A stretch of 64,000 nucleotides of DNA, taken from contig NZ_KB291716.1 of assembly GCF_000320405.1 (NCBI RefSeq), positions 16,153 to 80,152 on the forward strand, in the 5' to 3' direction. The DNA comes from Clostridium celatum DSM 1785. Its GTDB lineage: Bacteria > Bacillota > Clostridia > Clostridiales > Clostridiaceae. The notes beneath the pieces were generated by a model, which searched no databases, was not told the origin of the DNA, and saw only the letters and a program-made list of their open reading frames with translations. Below, piece after piece: positions 26,547-36,200 of the stretch; position 1 is the first letter of the stretch, and every line of letters starts with the position of its first letter. A program made the position numbers and the translations under genes.

Positions 26547-27887
26547 TTAATTTAAAGTAGATTTTAATTTTGAAGGTGATAATTTTTCTCTAAATAAACA
26601 AAGTATAACCCCTAATAATAATCCAATTAAAGCAGGTACAAGCCAGCAAAGACCTTGAGAATAAAGTGGAAGTTTGTATAATAATTTATTTAAAAAGTCA
26701 ATATTCAATCCAAGTTGAGATAGAGCATCTAAAAAACTAACAACTCCTGTAAATAAAATAGTTAATTTATATATAGTAGAGTTATCTTTAAAATATTTAT
26801 TTAGGATTCCAAGAACTATAAGCATGATTGCAATTGGATAAATTCCATTCAATATAGGAACTGAAATAGATAGTATTTTATTTAACCCCATATTAGCAAG
26901 AGACATACTTGAAAGGACTAAAATTCTTACCCAGTTTTTATAAGAAATCCTACTTGTTAAACTACCAAAGTATTGGCTACAAGAAGTTATAAGTCCGACA
27001 GATGTTGTTAAACAAGCTAAAGTAAATACCACAGCTAGTAATACTAGTCCAGGAGCACCAAAAATGTGAGACATTACATTGGTCAAGGTTTCTGCACCAT
27101 TTGAAGTTGAACCATATAAATTACCACTAGTTGCACCAAGGTGAGCAAGCATTGAATAAATAACAATTAATAGTAAACCAGCCATAAGTCCAGCTTTTAT
27201 GGAGGATGAAATTACTGAATTTTCATCTTTTATTCCTCTAGATTTTATAGTAAGTGAGATAACAATACCAAAGTTTAATGCAGCAATTGTATCCATAGTT
27301 AAGTAACCTTCTAAAAATCCTTTTAAAAATGGATTAGCAACATATTCAGGTGCAGTATTTCCATAAGAGCCTAATGGGCTAAATAATGAAGATATAAAAA
27401 TTATAGCAATTAAAAATAGAAGAGTAGGAGTTAAAACTTTACCCATTCTATCAACTAACTTTGATGGTGATAATGAAAGCCAGTAAGCCACAGCAAAGAA
27501 AACTAAAGTAAATAAAAATAATGCTAAAGTTCTTGACATGCCTTGTGGTAAATAAGGTGCTACAGCCATTTCAAAAGGTAAGCTACCAGCTCTTGGAATT
27601 CCAAGTCCAGGTCCTATTGATAAATATATTAATGTTGTAAAAATTAGTGCAAATATAGGATTAACTTTTTTTGCTAAATTGTATAATCCGTTAGATTTAG
27701 CAACAGCAACAACTCCTAAGATTGGAAAGCCTACTGCTGTTATAAGGAATCCAGCCATAGCTACCCAAGTTTTATTTCCAGCAGATTGCCCTAAAAATGG
27801 TGGAAAGATTAAATTTCCAGCTCCAAAGAATAATGAGAAAAGCATTAAGCTTACTAATAATAAATCTTTTTTTGATAAGTTTTTCAT
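26547..27887 (-). CDS. brnQ: Branched-chain amino acid transport system II carrier protein
   Basis: 446-residue LIVCS-family symporter importing leucine, isoleucine and valine. The family N-terminus (LLLVSLMLFSLFFGAGNLIFPP) and about 12 membrane segments are present. The start follows GGGGGCAAAATT. Upstream on the same strand lies a T-box leader whose specifier reads AUC (isoleucine), so transport is induced when charged tRNA-Ile is scarce. A 17-codon Ile-rich ORF sits between the T-box terminator and this gene. Confidence 0.94.
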   Translation of the reverse strand: MKNLSKKDLLLVSLMLFSLFFGAGNLIFPPFLGQSAGNKTWVAMAGFLITAVGFPILGVVAVAKSNGLYNLAKKVNPIFALIFTTLIYLSIGPGLGIPRAGSLPFEMAVAPYLPQGMSRTLALFLFTLVFFAVAYWLSLSPSKLVDRMGKVLTPTLLFLIAIIFISSLFSPLGSYGNTAPEYVANPFLKGFLEGYLTMDTIAALNFGIVISLTIKSRGIKDENSVISSSIKAGLMAGLLLIVIYSMLAHLGATSGNLYGSTSNGAETLTNVMSHIFGAPGLVLLAVVFTLACLTTSVGLITSCSQYFGSLTSRISYKNWVRILVLSSMSLANMGLNKILSISVPILNGIYPIAIMLIVLGILNKYFKDNSTIYKLTILFTGVVSFLDALSQLGLNIDFLNKLLYKLPLYSQGLCWLVPALIGLLLGVILCLFREKLSPSKLKSTLN

Positions 27888-27987
27888 AATTTTGCCCCCA
27901 GTATTTTTAATTTATTTGTTATACAAAATAGCATTTATATGTTTATTAAAGTAAATATTAACAATAATGTATAACAAGTAGTATGAT

Positions 27988-28041
27988 TTAATCTGATTTT
28001 AAATTTCTTATTTTAATATCTATGTCGCTTTCTATACTCAT
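27988..28041 (-). CDS. 17-codon Ile-rich leader ORF before brnQ
   Basis: ATG-started ORF encoding MSIESDIDIKIRNLKSD, with four Ile in 17 codons. It has a good ribosome binding site (GGGGGCAACGTT), nearly the same as that of brnQ (GGGGGCAAAATT). It lies past the T-box terminator, so it is transcribed only when the T-box is open. It could be a leader peptide adding translational control, or a small protein. A 10-bp inverted repeat (27968-27977 with 27916-27925) follows it without a T run. Confidence 0.5.
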   Translation of the reverse strand: MSIESDIDIKIRNLKSD

Positions 28042-28090
28042 AACGTTGCCCCCTTTTTGTGAAAAACTTAATTAAATTAATAAATTTGAA

Positions 28091-28380
28091 TAAAAAAAAT
28101 CCGTCCCTTAAAAACAAGGGACGGAATTAACCGCGTTACCACCCTAATTCTATAAAAAGATTATAAAAATCCCTTATAGCACTTAGTTACATATCAAACA
28201 ATACGATTTTCTTTTAACGGGAAAGACTCCGGCAATACTTACTAAAAAGTTCAGTACTGCTTCTCCGAGATGATTTTCAGTAATACATTGAACATTGGTT
28301 TGCAGCAAAATACCAACTCTCTGTAGAACAAATATAAGACTTACTTTTCTCTTCACAGAATTTATTAACTTAATTGTTAT
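28091..28380 (-). promoter_or_regulatory. T-box riboswitch, isoleucine specifier
   Basis: The minus strand shows the full T-box layout: AGAGAG bulge region and distal loop (GCTGCAAACC); specifier region GAAA-ATC-ATCTCGGAG, giving AUC (Ile); the T-box sequence AGGGTGGTAACGCGG (28131-28145); and a terminator, CCGTCCCTT paired with AAGGGACGG, followed by eight T (28091-28124). Uncharged tRNA-Ile would stabilise the antiterminator. It controls brnQ. Confidence 0.95.
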
Positions 28381-28384
28381 ATTA

Positions 28385-28413
28385 AGGATACAACTTTGAA
28401 TTTAATATGTCAA
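28385..28413 (-). promoter_or_regulatory. Promoter of the T-box/brnQ transcript
   Basis: Perfect TTGACA (28408-28413, minus strand), 17-base spacer, TATCCT (28385-28390), just ahead of the T-box stem I. Confidence 0.75.
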
Positions 28414-28560
28414 CACAAATTTAAAAATAATTGGTATAAAGATTAATGAGTAAGTATGAATATATAGTATAGAGTAAATTTACTATTTGAGAATTATATT
28501 ATTGAAAAGTAAAAAATAATTAAACTAAAGGGAGAAGTAAGAAAGAGGTGAGTATTAAAT

Positions 28561-28656
28561 ATAGTTGTATTAGAATTTGAAATTATAATTGAAGAAGGTA
28601 TGTATGAAAAATATATGTATATAAAGACAGAGAGCAAGTTATATCTTGCTCTCTAA
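28561..28656 (+). other. Possible 31-codon small ORF lacking a standard start
   Basis: An open frame from ATA at 28561 (preceded in frame by a stop at 28549) encodes VVLEFEIIIEEGMYEKYMYI and eleven further residues, and stops inside a strong + strand terminator. GAGGTGA at 28545-28551 could bind ribosomes, but no ATG/GTG/TTG follows at a useful distance. An internal ATG gives 18 codons. Evidence is thin. Confidence 0.25.
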
Positions 28657-28664
28657 TTTTTTAT
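28629..28664 (+). terminator. Strong intrinsic terminator
   Basis: Perfect 10-bp stem AGAGAGCAAG (28629-28638) with 28645-28654, loop 6, followed by AATTTTTTATTTT. The T run is on the + strand, implying a + strand transcript upstream with no clear gene; it may also serve the convergent marR. Confidence 0.8.
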
Positions 28665-29104
28665 TTTACTAAGAATTTATCCAGACCATTTTCATACATT
28701 TTTTTAAATAATGAAAGTAATGTTTTTACTTCTTCTTCAGAAAGAGATTTAACTAATTCTTCTTCCCATAAATAATAAACATCAAAAATTTCATTTTTTA
28801 GTGACGTTGCTTTTTCTGTAAGGTATATATGATATTTTCTTTTATCCTTTTCGTGAAGTTCTAGCTTTACATAGCCAGATTCTTGTAGTTTTTTTATGGC
28901 TCTTGTAGTAGTAGCTTTATCTACAGATACCTTTTCAGTTAAAGCATCATGAGATAGACCATCATTTAAATAAAGTTGAATTAAAAATTGATACTGTCCA
29001 ACACCTATTTCATATTTTTCATAAGCATTTGATAAAAAACTCACACCTATTTTATGAAAAAAGCTTAAATATTTTGATACAGTTTCATTATCATATAAAT
29101 TCAT
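28661..29104 (-). CDS. MarR-family transcriptional regulator (MATE-linked)
   Basis: 147-residue winged-helix regulator: recognition helix region HDALTEKVSVDKATTTRAIKKLQESGYVK and wing ELHEKDKRKYHIYLT. It sits directly downstream of a MATE pump gene on the same strand. The pump's promoter region carries two identical palindromic repeats, and such pairs usually mean that the regulator represses the pump until a pump substrate binds it. Confidence 0.9.
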   Translation of the reverse strand: MNLYDNETVSKYLSFFHKIGVSFLSNAYEKYEIGVGQYQFLIQLYLNDGLSHDALTEKVSVDKATTTRAIKKLQESGYVKLELHEKDKRKYHIYLTEKATSLKNEIFDVYYLWEEELVKSLSEEEVKTLLSLFKKMYENGLDKFLVK

Positions 29105-29181
29105 AAATATATTACCTTTTCTTTCGATTATTAAAATATATACTGATATTTTAACATGTTAATTAAATAAAAATCTATATT

Positions 29182-29206
29182 ATAATACAATTAATAATTG
29201 TATTAT
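29182..29206. promoter_or_regulatory. 25-bp perfect palindrome between MATE and marR
   Basis: ATAATACAATTA, one central base, then the exact complement. It may be a terminator stem for the MATE gene or an operator before marR. Its sequence differs from the repeats before the MATE gene. Confidence 0.5.
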
Positions 29207-29224
29207 GAAATATTAATTTAATTA

Positions 29225-30622
29225 TTATGCAACAGATTTCTTAGTGTTTAGATCAGATTCTTCAGTAGAGAGATTTTTTAATGAGGTCATTTCTCTAAAT
29301 ATAACAATTCCTGAAAGTAATATAGCTAAAAAATCTGCAATAGGTCCAGCAAGCCAAACTCCAGTAAGCCCAAATAATTTAGGGAATATTAAAAATGCAG
29401 GGATTAAAAAGATTATTTGTCTTGTTAAGCTTATAAACATTGCCTTTTTCGCTTTACCAACAGCTTGATAATAATTTGAAGCAGTCATTTGAATTCCTAT
29501 TATAGGCATTGATAAAAGATAAAGCTTCATTCCTGATATGGTTATATTTGTAAGGAGTGGATCGTTATTGAACATTCCAACAGCTTTTTCAGGAAATAAT
29601 TGAATAAAGATAGCACTTAATACTAGTATAATCGTACAGCAAGTTAAACCATAAATATAAGTTTTTCTTACACGATCATATTTTTTTGCACCATAATTAT
29701 ATCCTATAATTGGCTGAGTACCTTGATTTAACCCATATATAGGCATTATGAATATTGAATAAATAGAAGTTATTATAGCCATAGCTCCAATTGCTAAATC
29801 TCCACCATAAGTCATTAAAGCTTTATTTGCAAGAACAGAAACGATACTGCTAGCTATTTGCATTAAAAATGGTGATAAGCCTATCATTAATATTGAATTA
29901 ACTATATGTTTTTTTAATTTCATTTTAGGTAATGTGATATTTATAGAAGATTTTTTGCTTTTTGTAAAGTAATGTAAAACCCAACAACTAGCTATAAATT
30001 GCGATAAAATAGTAGCATAGGCTGCACCTTTTATTCCTAAATTTAAGCCAAAGATAAAAATAGGGTCTAACAGTAAGTTTATAGTTGCACCAATAATCAT
30101 AGTAAGCATACTAAGCTTAGGATTACCATCTGAACGTATAGAGTTATTTAAACCAAATGCAAATAAATTACAAATTGTTCCTGTAAACAATGGAGTTATA
30201 TATGCTAATGCATAAGGTAATGTATTTTCACTTGCACCAAATAAAGTTAAAAGTGGTTTAGCAAATATATTACCAAGTATAGCAATTAAGATACTAATGA
30301 TAATTATAAGTGCTACACCATTTCCTAAGAAACTTTCAGCTTCAGTTTTGTTCTTCTTACCATATGCAATAGATATATTAGCACATGTTCCAATACCAAT
30401 TAGCATACCAAATGCAGTTATTATTGTAGTTAATGGCATAGTTATACCTACACCAGTTATAGCTAGTCCACCAATATTAGGTATATTACCGATGTAAATT
30501 CTATCTATTACGTTATAAAGCATATTTACTATCATACCAACTATGGCTGGAATTGAAAATTTAATTAAAAGTTTTAAAATACTTTCATTACCAAGAGTGT
30601 CTTGATTATTTGTTTTAGACAT
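29225..30622 (-). CDS. MATE-family multidrug efflux transporter
   Basis: 465-residue cation-coupled exporter with 12 predicted membrane segments in two similar halves (SIPAIVGMIVNMLYNVIDRIYIG near the N-terminus; PIYGLNQGTQPIIGYNYGAKKYDRV mid-protein is the family signature). The ATG at 30622 is preceded by AAGGAAGGTGAAAAT; the longer reading enters the operator region. Probably controlled by the MarR gene downstream through two operator repeats upstream. Confidence 0.93.
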   Translation of the reverse strand: MSKTNNQDTLGNESILKLLIKFSIPAIVGMIVNMLYNVIDRIYIGNIPNIGGLAITGVGITMPLTTIITAFGMLIGIGTCANISIAYGKKNKTEAESFLGNGVALIIIISILIAILGNIFAKPLLTLFGASENTLPYALAYITPLFTGTICNLFAFGLNNSIRSDGNPKLSMLTMIIGATINLLLDPIFIFGLNLGIKGAAYATILSQFIASCWVLHYFTKSKKSSINITLPKMKLKKHIVNSILMIGLSPFLMQIASSIVSVLANKALMTYGGDLAIGAMAIITSIYSIFIMPIYGLNQGTQPIIGYNYGAKKYDRVRKTYIYGLTCCTIILVLSAIFIQLFPEKAVGMFNNDPLLTNITISGMKLYLLSMPIIGIQMTASNYYQAVGKAKKAMFISLTRQIIFLIPAFLIFPKLFGLTGVWLAGPIADFLAILLSGIVIFREMTSLKNLSTEESDLNTKKSVA

Positions 30623-30642
30623 ATTTTCACCTTCCTTTAAAT

Positions 30643-30700
30643 ATTGTTGCGTTAGCAACGAAATGAATTTTATCATAACATTGTTGCGTTAGCAACGAAA
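30643..30700. promoter_or_regulatory. Two identical 21-bp operator repeats before the MATE gene
   Basis: The same 21 bases occur at 30643-30663 and 30680-30700, 37 bases apart, each with a GTTGC-GTTA-GCAAC palindromic core. The first copy lies only 20 bases from the start codon, fitting repression by the linked MarR protein. Confidence 0.8.
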
Positions 30701-30775
30701 AAATAAAATATTTACAATAACTATGGAAGATGGCAAAATAATATTATCAAATCAGATAGAAAGATTAGGAAGTAC

Positions 30776-31516
30776 ATGAAGATAAAAGCATTAGTTGGAA
30801 TATTAATAATTTTACTGACTATTATAAATGTATATAAATCTAAGGTTAAAGGTTATATAGGGGAAATAATAGTAAGTAAAAGACTTAGTAAATTAAATAA
30901 GAAAAAATATAAGGTAATAAATAATATACTTTTAAAAGCACCAAACACTACTACCCAAATAGATCATATAGTTATATCAATTTATGGAATATTTGTTATA
31001 GAAACTAAAAACTATAAAGGAATAATTAAAGGAAATGAATATGACCACAATTGGATACAAATACTTTTTAATAAGAAAGAAACTCTAAGAAATCCTATAA
31101 AGCAAAATAATGGTCATATAATAGCATTAAAAAATATAATTCCGGAACTTAAATATAAAAAGATAAATTCAATAATTGCATTTACTAAAAGAGCAAAATT
31201 AAATATTAATGTTGAAACAGACGTAGTTTATTGTAATAAAATAAATAGGATTATAAAGAAAAATAAAGAGAGAGAATTTACTATAGAAGAGGTAAATAAT
31301 ATTTATGGAAAGCTTAAAGAATTAAATATAAATTCTTTAAGAGAAAGAAAAGTACATATTAAAAGTATTAAAAGAAGTGTTAAAAAGGCTAAAAAAAGAT
31401 TAAATAAAAATAGATGTCCTAGATGTGGAGGAAAGCTAAAGAAACGTCATAATAGATATGGTAGCTTTAAAGGATGCAAAAACTATCCAGGGTGTACGTT
31501 TAGGATGGAATATTAA
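30776..31516 (+). CDS. NERD nuclease-related protein with topoisomerase-type zinc finger
   Basis: 246 residues: an N-terminal membrane segment (about 1-20), a NERD domain (YIGEIIVSKRL, then IDHIVISIYGIFVIETKNYKG, the nuclease-like core), a basic linker (about 180-210), and a C4 zinc ribbon (CPRCGGKLKKRHNRYGSFKGCKNYPGC) of the kind found at the C-terminus of topoisomerase I. It is probably a membrane-associated DNA-processing protein, with no proven function. Rnz follows 30 bases downstream and may be co-transcribed. Confidence 0.85.
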   Translation: MKIKALVGILIILLTIINVYKSKVKGYIGEIIVSKRLSKLNKKKYKVINNILLKAPNTTTQIDHIVISIYGIFVIETKNYKGIIKGNEYDHNWIQILFNKKETLRNPIKQNNGHIIALKNIIPELKYKKINSIIAFTKRAKLNINVETDVVYCNKINRIIKKNKEREFTIEEVNNIYGKLKELNINSLRERKVHIKSIKRSVKKAKKRLNKNRCPRCGGKLKKRHNRYGSFKGCKNYPGCTFRMEY

Positions 31517-31545
31517 TAAGTATACAGTAGAAAGTTGGTGTAAAT

Positions 31546-32493
31546 ATGGTTGATTTATGTTTATTAGGTAGTTTAGGTGGAATGCCTATGCCTTATAGAA
31601 ATTTATCGGCAACACTTTTGAATTTTAAAGGAAGAAAGATACTTATAGATTGTGGTGAAGGAACTCAAGTTTCTATGAGAATAGTAGGGTGGGGGTTTAA
31701 GTCTGTAGATGTAATTATGATTACTCATTGCCATGGAGATCACATTGTAGGACTTCCAGGAATTTTAGCAACTATAGGAAATAGTGGAAGATTGGAGCCT
31801 TTAACTATAATTGGACCACAAGGAATTACTGAAGTTGTTAATAGTCTTAGAGTTATAGCAAAGTATTTGCCATACGATATTAATATAATAGAAAATCCAA
31901 GAGAGGTTAATTTAAATGTTACTAAAGAAAATATAAATGTAGTAGAAGAAAAAGGAGAAATAAAATTAACTACATTAGAAGTTGAACATTCATCACCATG
32001 TATAGGATATAGCTTTTATTTTAGACGTGATAGAAAATTTTCTGTGGATAAAGCTGAGAAAAATAGAGTGCCTAAAATATTATGGAATAAGCTTCAAAAA
32101 GGTGGGATTGATGAAGTGATAGTATATGATGGTAAAGAGTATACTGGAGAGATGGTTTTAGGTGATGAAAGAAGAGGAATAAAGTTAAGTTTAATTACAG
32201 ATAGCAGACCCAAGGAAGAAATGATAGATTTTATTAAAGAAAGTAATTTATTTATTTGTGAAGGAACTTATGGAAGTGATTTAGATAAAGATAAGGCAAT
32301 AAAAAATAAACATATGACATTTAGTGAAGCAGCTACTATTGCAAAAGAAGGACGATGTAAAGAACTTTTATTAACACATTTTAGTCCAGCTTTAGCAGAA
32401 CCAAAGGAATTTATAGAAAATGCAACTAATATTTTTGAAAATACAATAATAGGTGAAGATAGATTAATAAAAAATATTAGCTTTACAGAGTAA
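31546..32493 (+). CDS. rnz: Ribonuclease Z
   Basis: 315-residue zinc-dependent endonuclease that trims tRNA 3' ends. Metallo-beta-lactamase fold: THCHGDHIVGLPG is the HxHxDH metal motif, preceded by DCGEGTQVSMR; later histidines occur in EVEHSSPCIGYSF and LLTHFSP, and ITDSR supplies the bridging Asp. Length and motif order match bacterial RNase Z. Confidence 0.95.
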   Translation: MVDLCLLGSLGGMPMPYRNLSATLLNFKGRKILIDCGEGTQVSMRIVGWGFKSVDVIMITHCHGDHIVGLPGILATIGNSGRLEPLTIIGPQGITEVVNSLRVIAKYLPYDINIIENPREVNLNVTKENINVVEEKGEIKLTTLEVEHSSPCIGYSFYFRRDRKFSVDKAEKNRVPKILWNKLQKGGIDEVIVYDGKEYTGEMVLGDERRGIKLSLITDSRPKEEMIDFIKESNLFICEGTYGSDLDKDKAIKNKHMTFSEAATIAKEGRCKELLLTHFSPALAEPKEFIENATNIFENTIIGEDRLIKNISFTE

Positions 32494-32501
32494 GTAGAAG
32501 T

Positions 32502-32530
32502 AATAAAAATACGATATTTATTATTTTTAT
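32502..32530 (+). terminator. Weak A/T hairpin after rnz
   Basis: 9-bp A/T-only arms (32503-32511 with 32522-32530) followed by T-rich sequence. Confidence 0.35.
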
Positions 32531-32649
32531 ATTTAATTAAGTAGATATAAAAAGATAAAATTTAGTGATTATTTTTTCTACAAAGGGATTATTAACTTAG
32601 GAAATTATTAGTGATTTTTAGCAACTAAGAATAATATGAAGAAACTATA

Positions 32650-32698
32650 TTGACTATGAATATAATTTCTTTATACTATATAGATATATATCTATATA
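32650..32698 (+). promoter_or_regulatory. arsC promoter with 22-bp palindrome
   Basis: TTGACT (32650-32655), 16 bases, TATACT (32672-32677), overlapped by a perfect 22-bp A/T palindrome (32677-32698, half-site TATATAGATAT) ending just before the ribosome binding site. The position suits a repressor of the ArsR/SmtB type, although no such gene is in the window. Confidence 0.6.
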
Positions 32699-32713
32699 AG
32701 GAGAGAGAAAGTT

Positions 32714-33124
32714 ATGAATAAACCAAAGGTAGCATTTGTATGTGTGCACAATTCTTGTAGATCTCAAATGGCAGAAGCATTAGGGAGAATATATGGATCA
32801 GATGTTTTTGAAAGTTATTCTGCAGGAACTGAAACAAAACCACAAATAAATCAAGATGCAGTAAGAATAATAAAAGAGTTATATGATGTTGATATGAATG
32901 AAACACAAAAATCAAAATTATTAAATGATATTCCAACTGTAGATATAGTTATAAAAATGGGATGTAATGTAGTATGTCCATATTTACCAGCAAAGCATAT
33001 TGAAGATTGGGGATTAGAAGACCCTACAGGAAAATGTGATGAAGACTTTATTAAGACAGCAAAAACTATAGAAATTAAAATTAAAGATTTAATGGAAAGA
33101 ATAAAAAATAATGAATTAGTTTAA
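32714..33124 (+). CDS. arsC: Arsenate reductase, low-molecular-weight phosphatase type
   Basis: 136-residue cytoplasmic enzyme reducing arsenate to arsenite. It has the P-loop CVHNSCRSQMAEA with the nucleophilic Cys, and the resolving pair in KMGCNVVCPYLP, as in thioredoxin-coupled ArsC (three-cysteine relay). DWGLEDPTG supplies the catalytic Asp region. A complete promoter and AAGGAGAGAG precede it. No arsenite pump or ArsR gene is adjacent, so it is an isolated resistance gene. Confidence 0.92.
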   Translation: MNKPKVAFVCVHNSCRSQMAEALGRIYGSDVFESYSAGTETKPQINQDAVRIIKELYDVDMNETQKSKLLNDIPTVDIVIKMGCNVVCPYLPAKHIEDWGLEDPTGKCDEDFIKTAKTIEIKIKDLMERIKNNELV

Positions 33125-33134
33125 GATATTAAAT

Positions 33135-33174
33135 AACCTCAAGCTATAAAGAAGTAGTTTTGAGGTTGTTTTTT
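33135..33174 (+). terminator. Intrinsic terminator after arsC
   Basis: 8-bp perfect arms AACCTCAA (33135-33142) and 33160-33167, followed by GTTTTTTT. Confidence 0.8.
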
Positions 33175-33273
33175 TATTATTATAAATGGAATAAATTAAA
33201 GTTATTTAAGTAATTTTAATTTATGATATAATAGTAAAGCTGATTATTTTAGTTGAAATTAAGGGGGAAGAAT

Positions 33274-36200
33274 ATGAGCAAAGACATTATTAAAAAGTTA
33301 ACCCTTGAAATAAATAAGCAAGAAAGCTTAGAAGATAAGGAGCTTAAAATAATAAAATTTCAACTTTTAAGAAAAAGTATGATTTTAAAGGTCATTTTAA
33401 GAGGTAAAGAAAAATTAGCTATAGAAGAAGAAGAGCTAATAAAAAATATTATATGTAGAACTCTTATGATAAAAATAACTGTTGAGATAGTTTTTTATAG
33501 AGATGCCAGTGATATTACTTTAGAGGAAGTAATAAAAAATCATTGGATTGAGTGCACTACTGATACTTTAAAGAAAACACCACTTTGTAAGACACTATTA
33601 ATGAATTGTAGAAAAGAAGTTACAGGAAATAAAGTAGTTCTTTATAATGGTTATGAAAAATTAACAGATCATTTAAAGGCTAAAGATGGAGTAAAGTCTT
33701 TAGAAAATTCCATAAATGCTATGTTTGGAATAACGTGTAAAATTGAAGTTAAATTTGATCCTGCTATGGAAATTGTTATTGATCCTAAGGAAGCTGAAAG
33801 AAGAGAAAGAGAATTATTAACTAAGGCACTTTCAGATAGGGCTAAGGAAATGGCTTCAGAGTCAAAGTTAGCTAGTCAATCTAAACCAGTAGCTAATAAA
33901 CCACAAGAAAAGAAGCCATATGAAAAGCGAGAAAATACATATAAGAGAGAGCCTAAGGCTGAAAATGCTATATATGGTAGAAATATTTCTATTGAGGCAA
34001 CTGCAATTAGAGATATAGATGAAACTTCAGGTTTTGTTGCTATACTTGGCGAAGTATTTAAAGTTGAAACTATGGAAACTAAGACAGGTAAGATAATATT
34101 AACTTTCTATATAACTGATTATACAGGGTCAATTACAGTTAAGTGCTTCTTAAAGCAACAAGAAAAAGATGAAGTTCTTGAAAATGTTAAGAAAGGCCTT
34201 TATTGTAAAGTAAGAGGAGAAGCTATATACGATACTTATCAGCGTGAAGTTGTAATAATGGGCAGAGATATTCTTAAGATGAAGAAAATTGAAAGAATGG
34301 ACGGAGCTGAAGAAAAGAGAGTTGAGCTTCATTGCCATACTACTATGAGTGCTATGGATGGTACAACACCAGTAGGTAAAATTGTAGAAAGAGCTGCAAA
34401 ATGGGGTCATCCTGCAATAGCAATTACAGACCATGGTGGGGTTCAAGCATTCCCAGATGCACAAATTGCAGCTAAGAAAAATAAGATAAAGGTTTTATAC
34501 GGTGTTGAAGGATATTTAGTTGATGATGGTGTGCCTCTTGCATTACATGAAAAAGGTCAAAGCTTAGATGATACATATGTTGTATTTGATATAGAAACAA
34601 CAGGTTTTTCATCTAAAAATGACAAGATAATTGAAATTGGTGCAGTTAAAATTCAAAATGGAGTTATAGTTGATAACTTTAGTGAGTTTGTTAATCCAAG
34701 AAGGCCTATACCATATAATATAACAGAACTTACTGGTATAAGTGATGATATGGTAGCAAATGCAAATGCAATAGATGATGTACTCCCAAGATTTTTAGAA
34801 TTTATAGGGGATGCAGTTGTTGTAGCTCATAATGCAAGTTTTGATTGCAGCTTTATATCAAAAAACTGCATGGATTTAGGTTTAGAGTTTAATAATACCA
34901 TCGTTGATACTGTACAGCTTTGTAGATTTTTATATCCAGAGCTTAAATCCGTAAAGTTAAATTTAGTTGCTAAGCATTTAGGTGTTAAGCTTGAAAGTCA
35001 CCATAGAGCAGTAGATGATGCAAAGGCAACAGGTGATATTTTAGTTATATGTATAAAGAAAATTAAAGAAGAATTAGAAATAGAAACTTTAACAGAGTTA
35101 AATAAGGTATTCTTAGAAAAGGTTGATATTAAGAAATTACCTACATATCACATAATAATGTTAGCAAAATCACAAGAAGGTATTAGGGATTTATATAAAC
35201 TTGTTTCAGAAGCACATATAGATAATTTCTTTAGAAGACCAAGAACTAAGAAGTCAAGACTTATGGAAATGAGAGAACATTTAATTATAGGTGGGGCCTG
35301 TGAAGCTGGAGAGATTTATCGTTCTGTAATTGGTGGTAAAGTGATGATGAAATAAAAAGTATAATGGAATTTTATGATTATGTAGAAATTCAACCAATTG
35401 CAAATAATGCGTACTTAATTGAAAAAGGTAATGTTAAAGATGAAGAAGAGCTTAGAGATATAAATAGAAAAATATATAACTTAGCTAAGGAAATAAATAA
35501 GCCTACAGTTGCAACTGGAGATGTTCACTTCTTAGAGCCGTATGATGAAGCTTTTAGAAGAATTATAATGGCAGGGCAAGGATTTGCTGATGCTGATAAT
35601 CAACCACCACTATATTTTAAGACAACAGAAGAAATGCTTAAGGAATTTTCATATTTAGGTTCTGATATTGCCAGAGAAGTTGTAATTAAAAATCCTCAAG
35701 CAATAGCAGATTCTATTGATATATTAAAACCAATTCCAGATGAAACTTATCCGCCTAAAATTGAAGGTGCAGATGATGATATTAGAAATATGACTTTAAA
35801 TAAGGTTCACTCTATTTATGGTGATAATTTACCAGAAGTAGTTCAAAAGAGATTAGATAAAGAATTAAATTCAATCATTAATAATGGGTATGCAGTACTT
35901 TATCTAATTGCACAAAAGTTAGTTGCAAAGTCATATTCAGATGGATATTTAGTTGGTTCTAGAGGATCAGTTGGATCTTCTTTCGTTGCAACAATGTCAG
36001 ATATAACAGAGGTTAACGGACTTCCACCTCATTATGTTTGTCCAAAATGTAAAAAATCTATATTCTTTTTAGATGGATCTGTAAGTTCGGGTGCAGACTT
36101 AGAAGATAAGGATTGTCCAGATTGTCATGTGCCATATATTAAGGATGGGCATGATATACCATTTGAAACTTTCCTTGGATTTGAAGGGGATAAGGAACCA

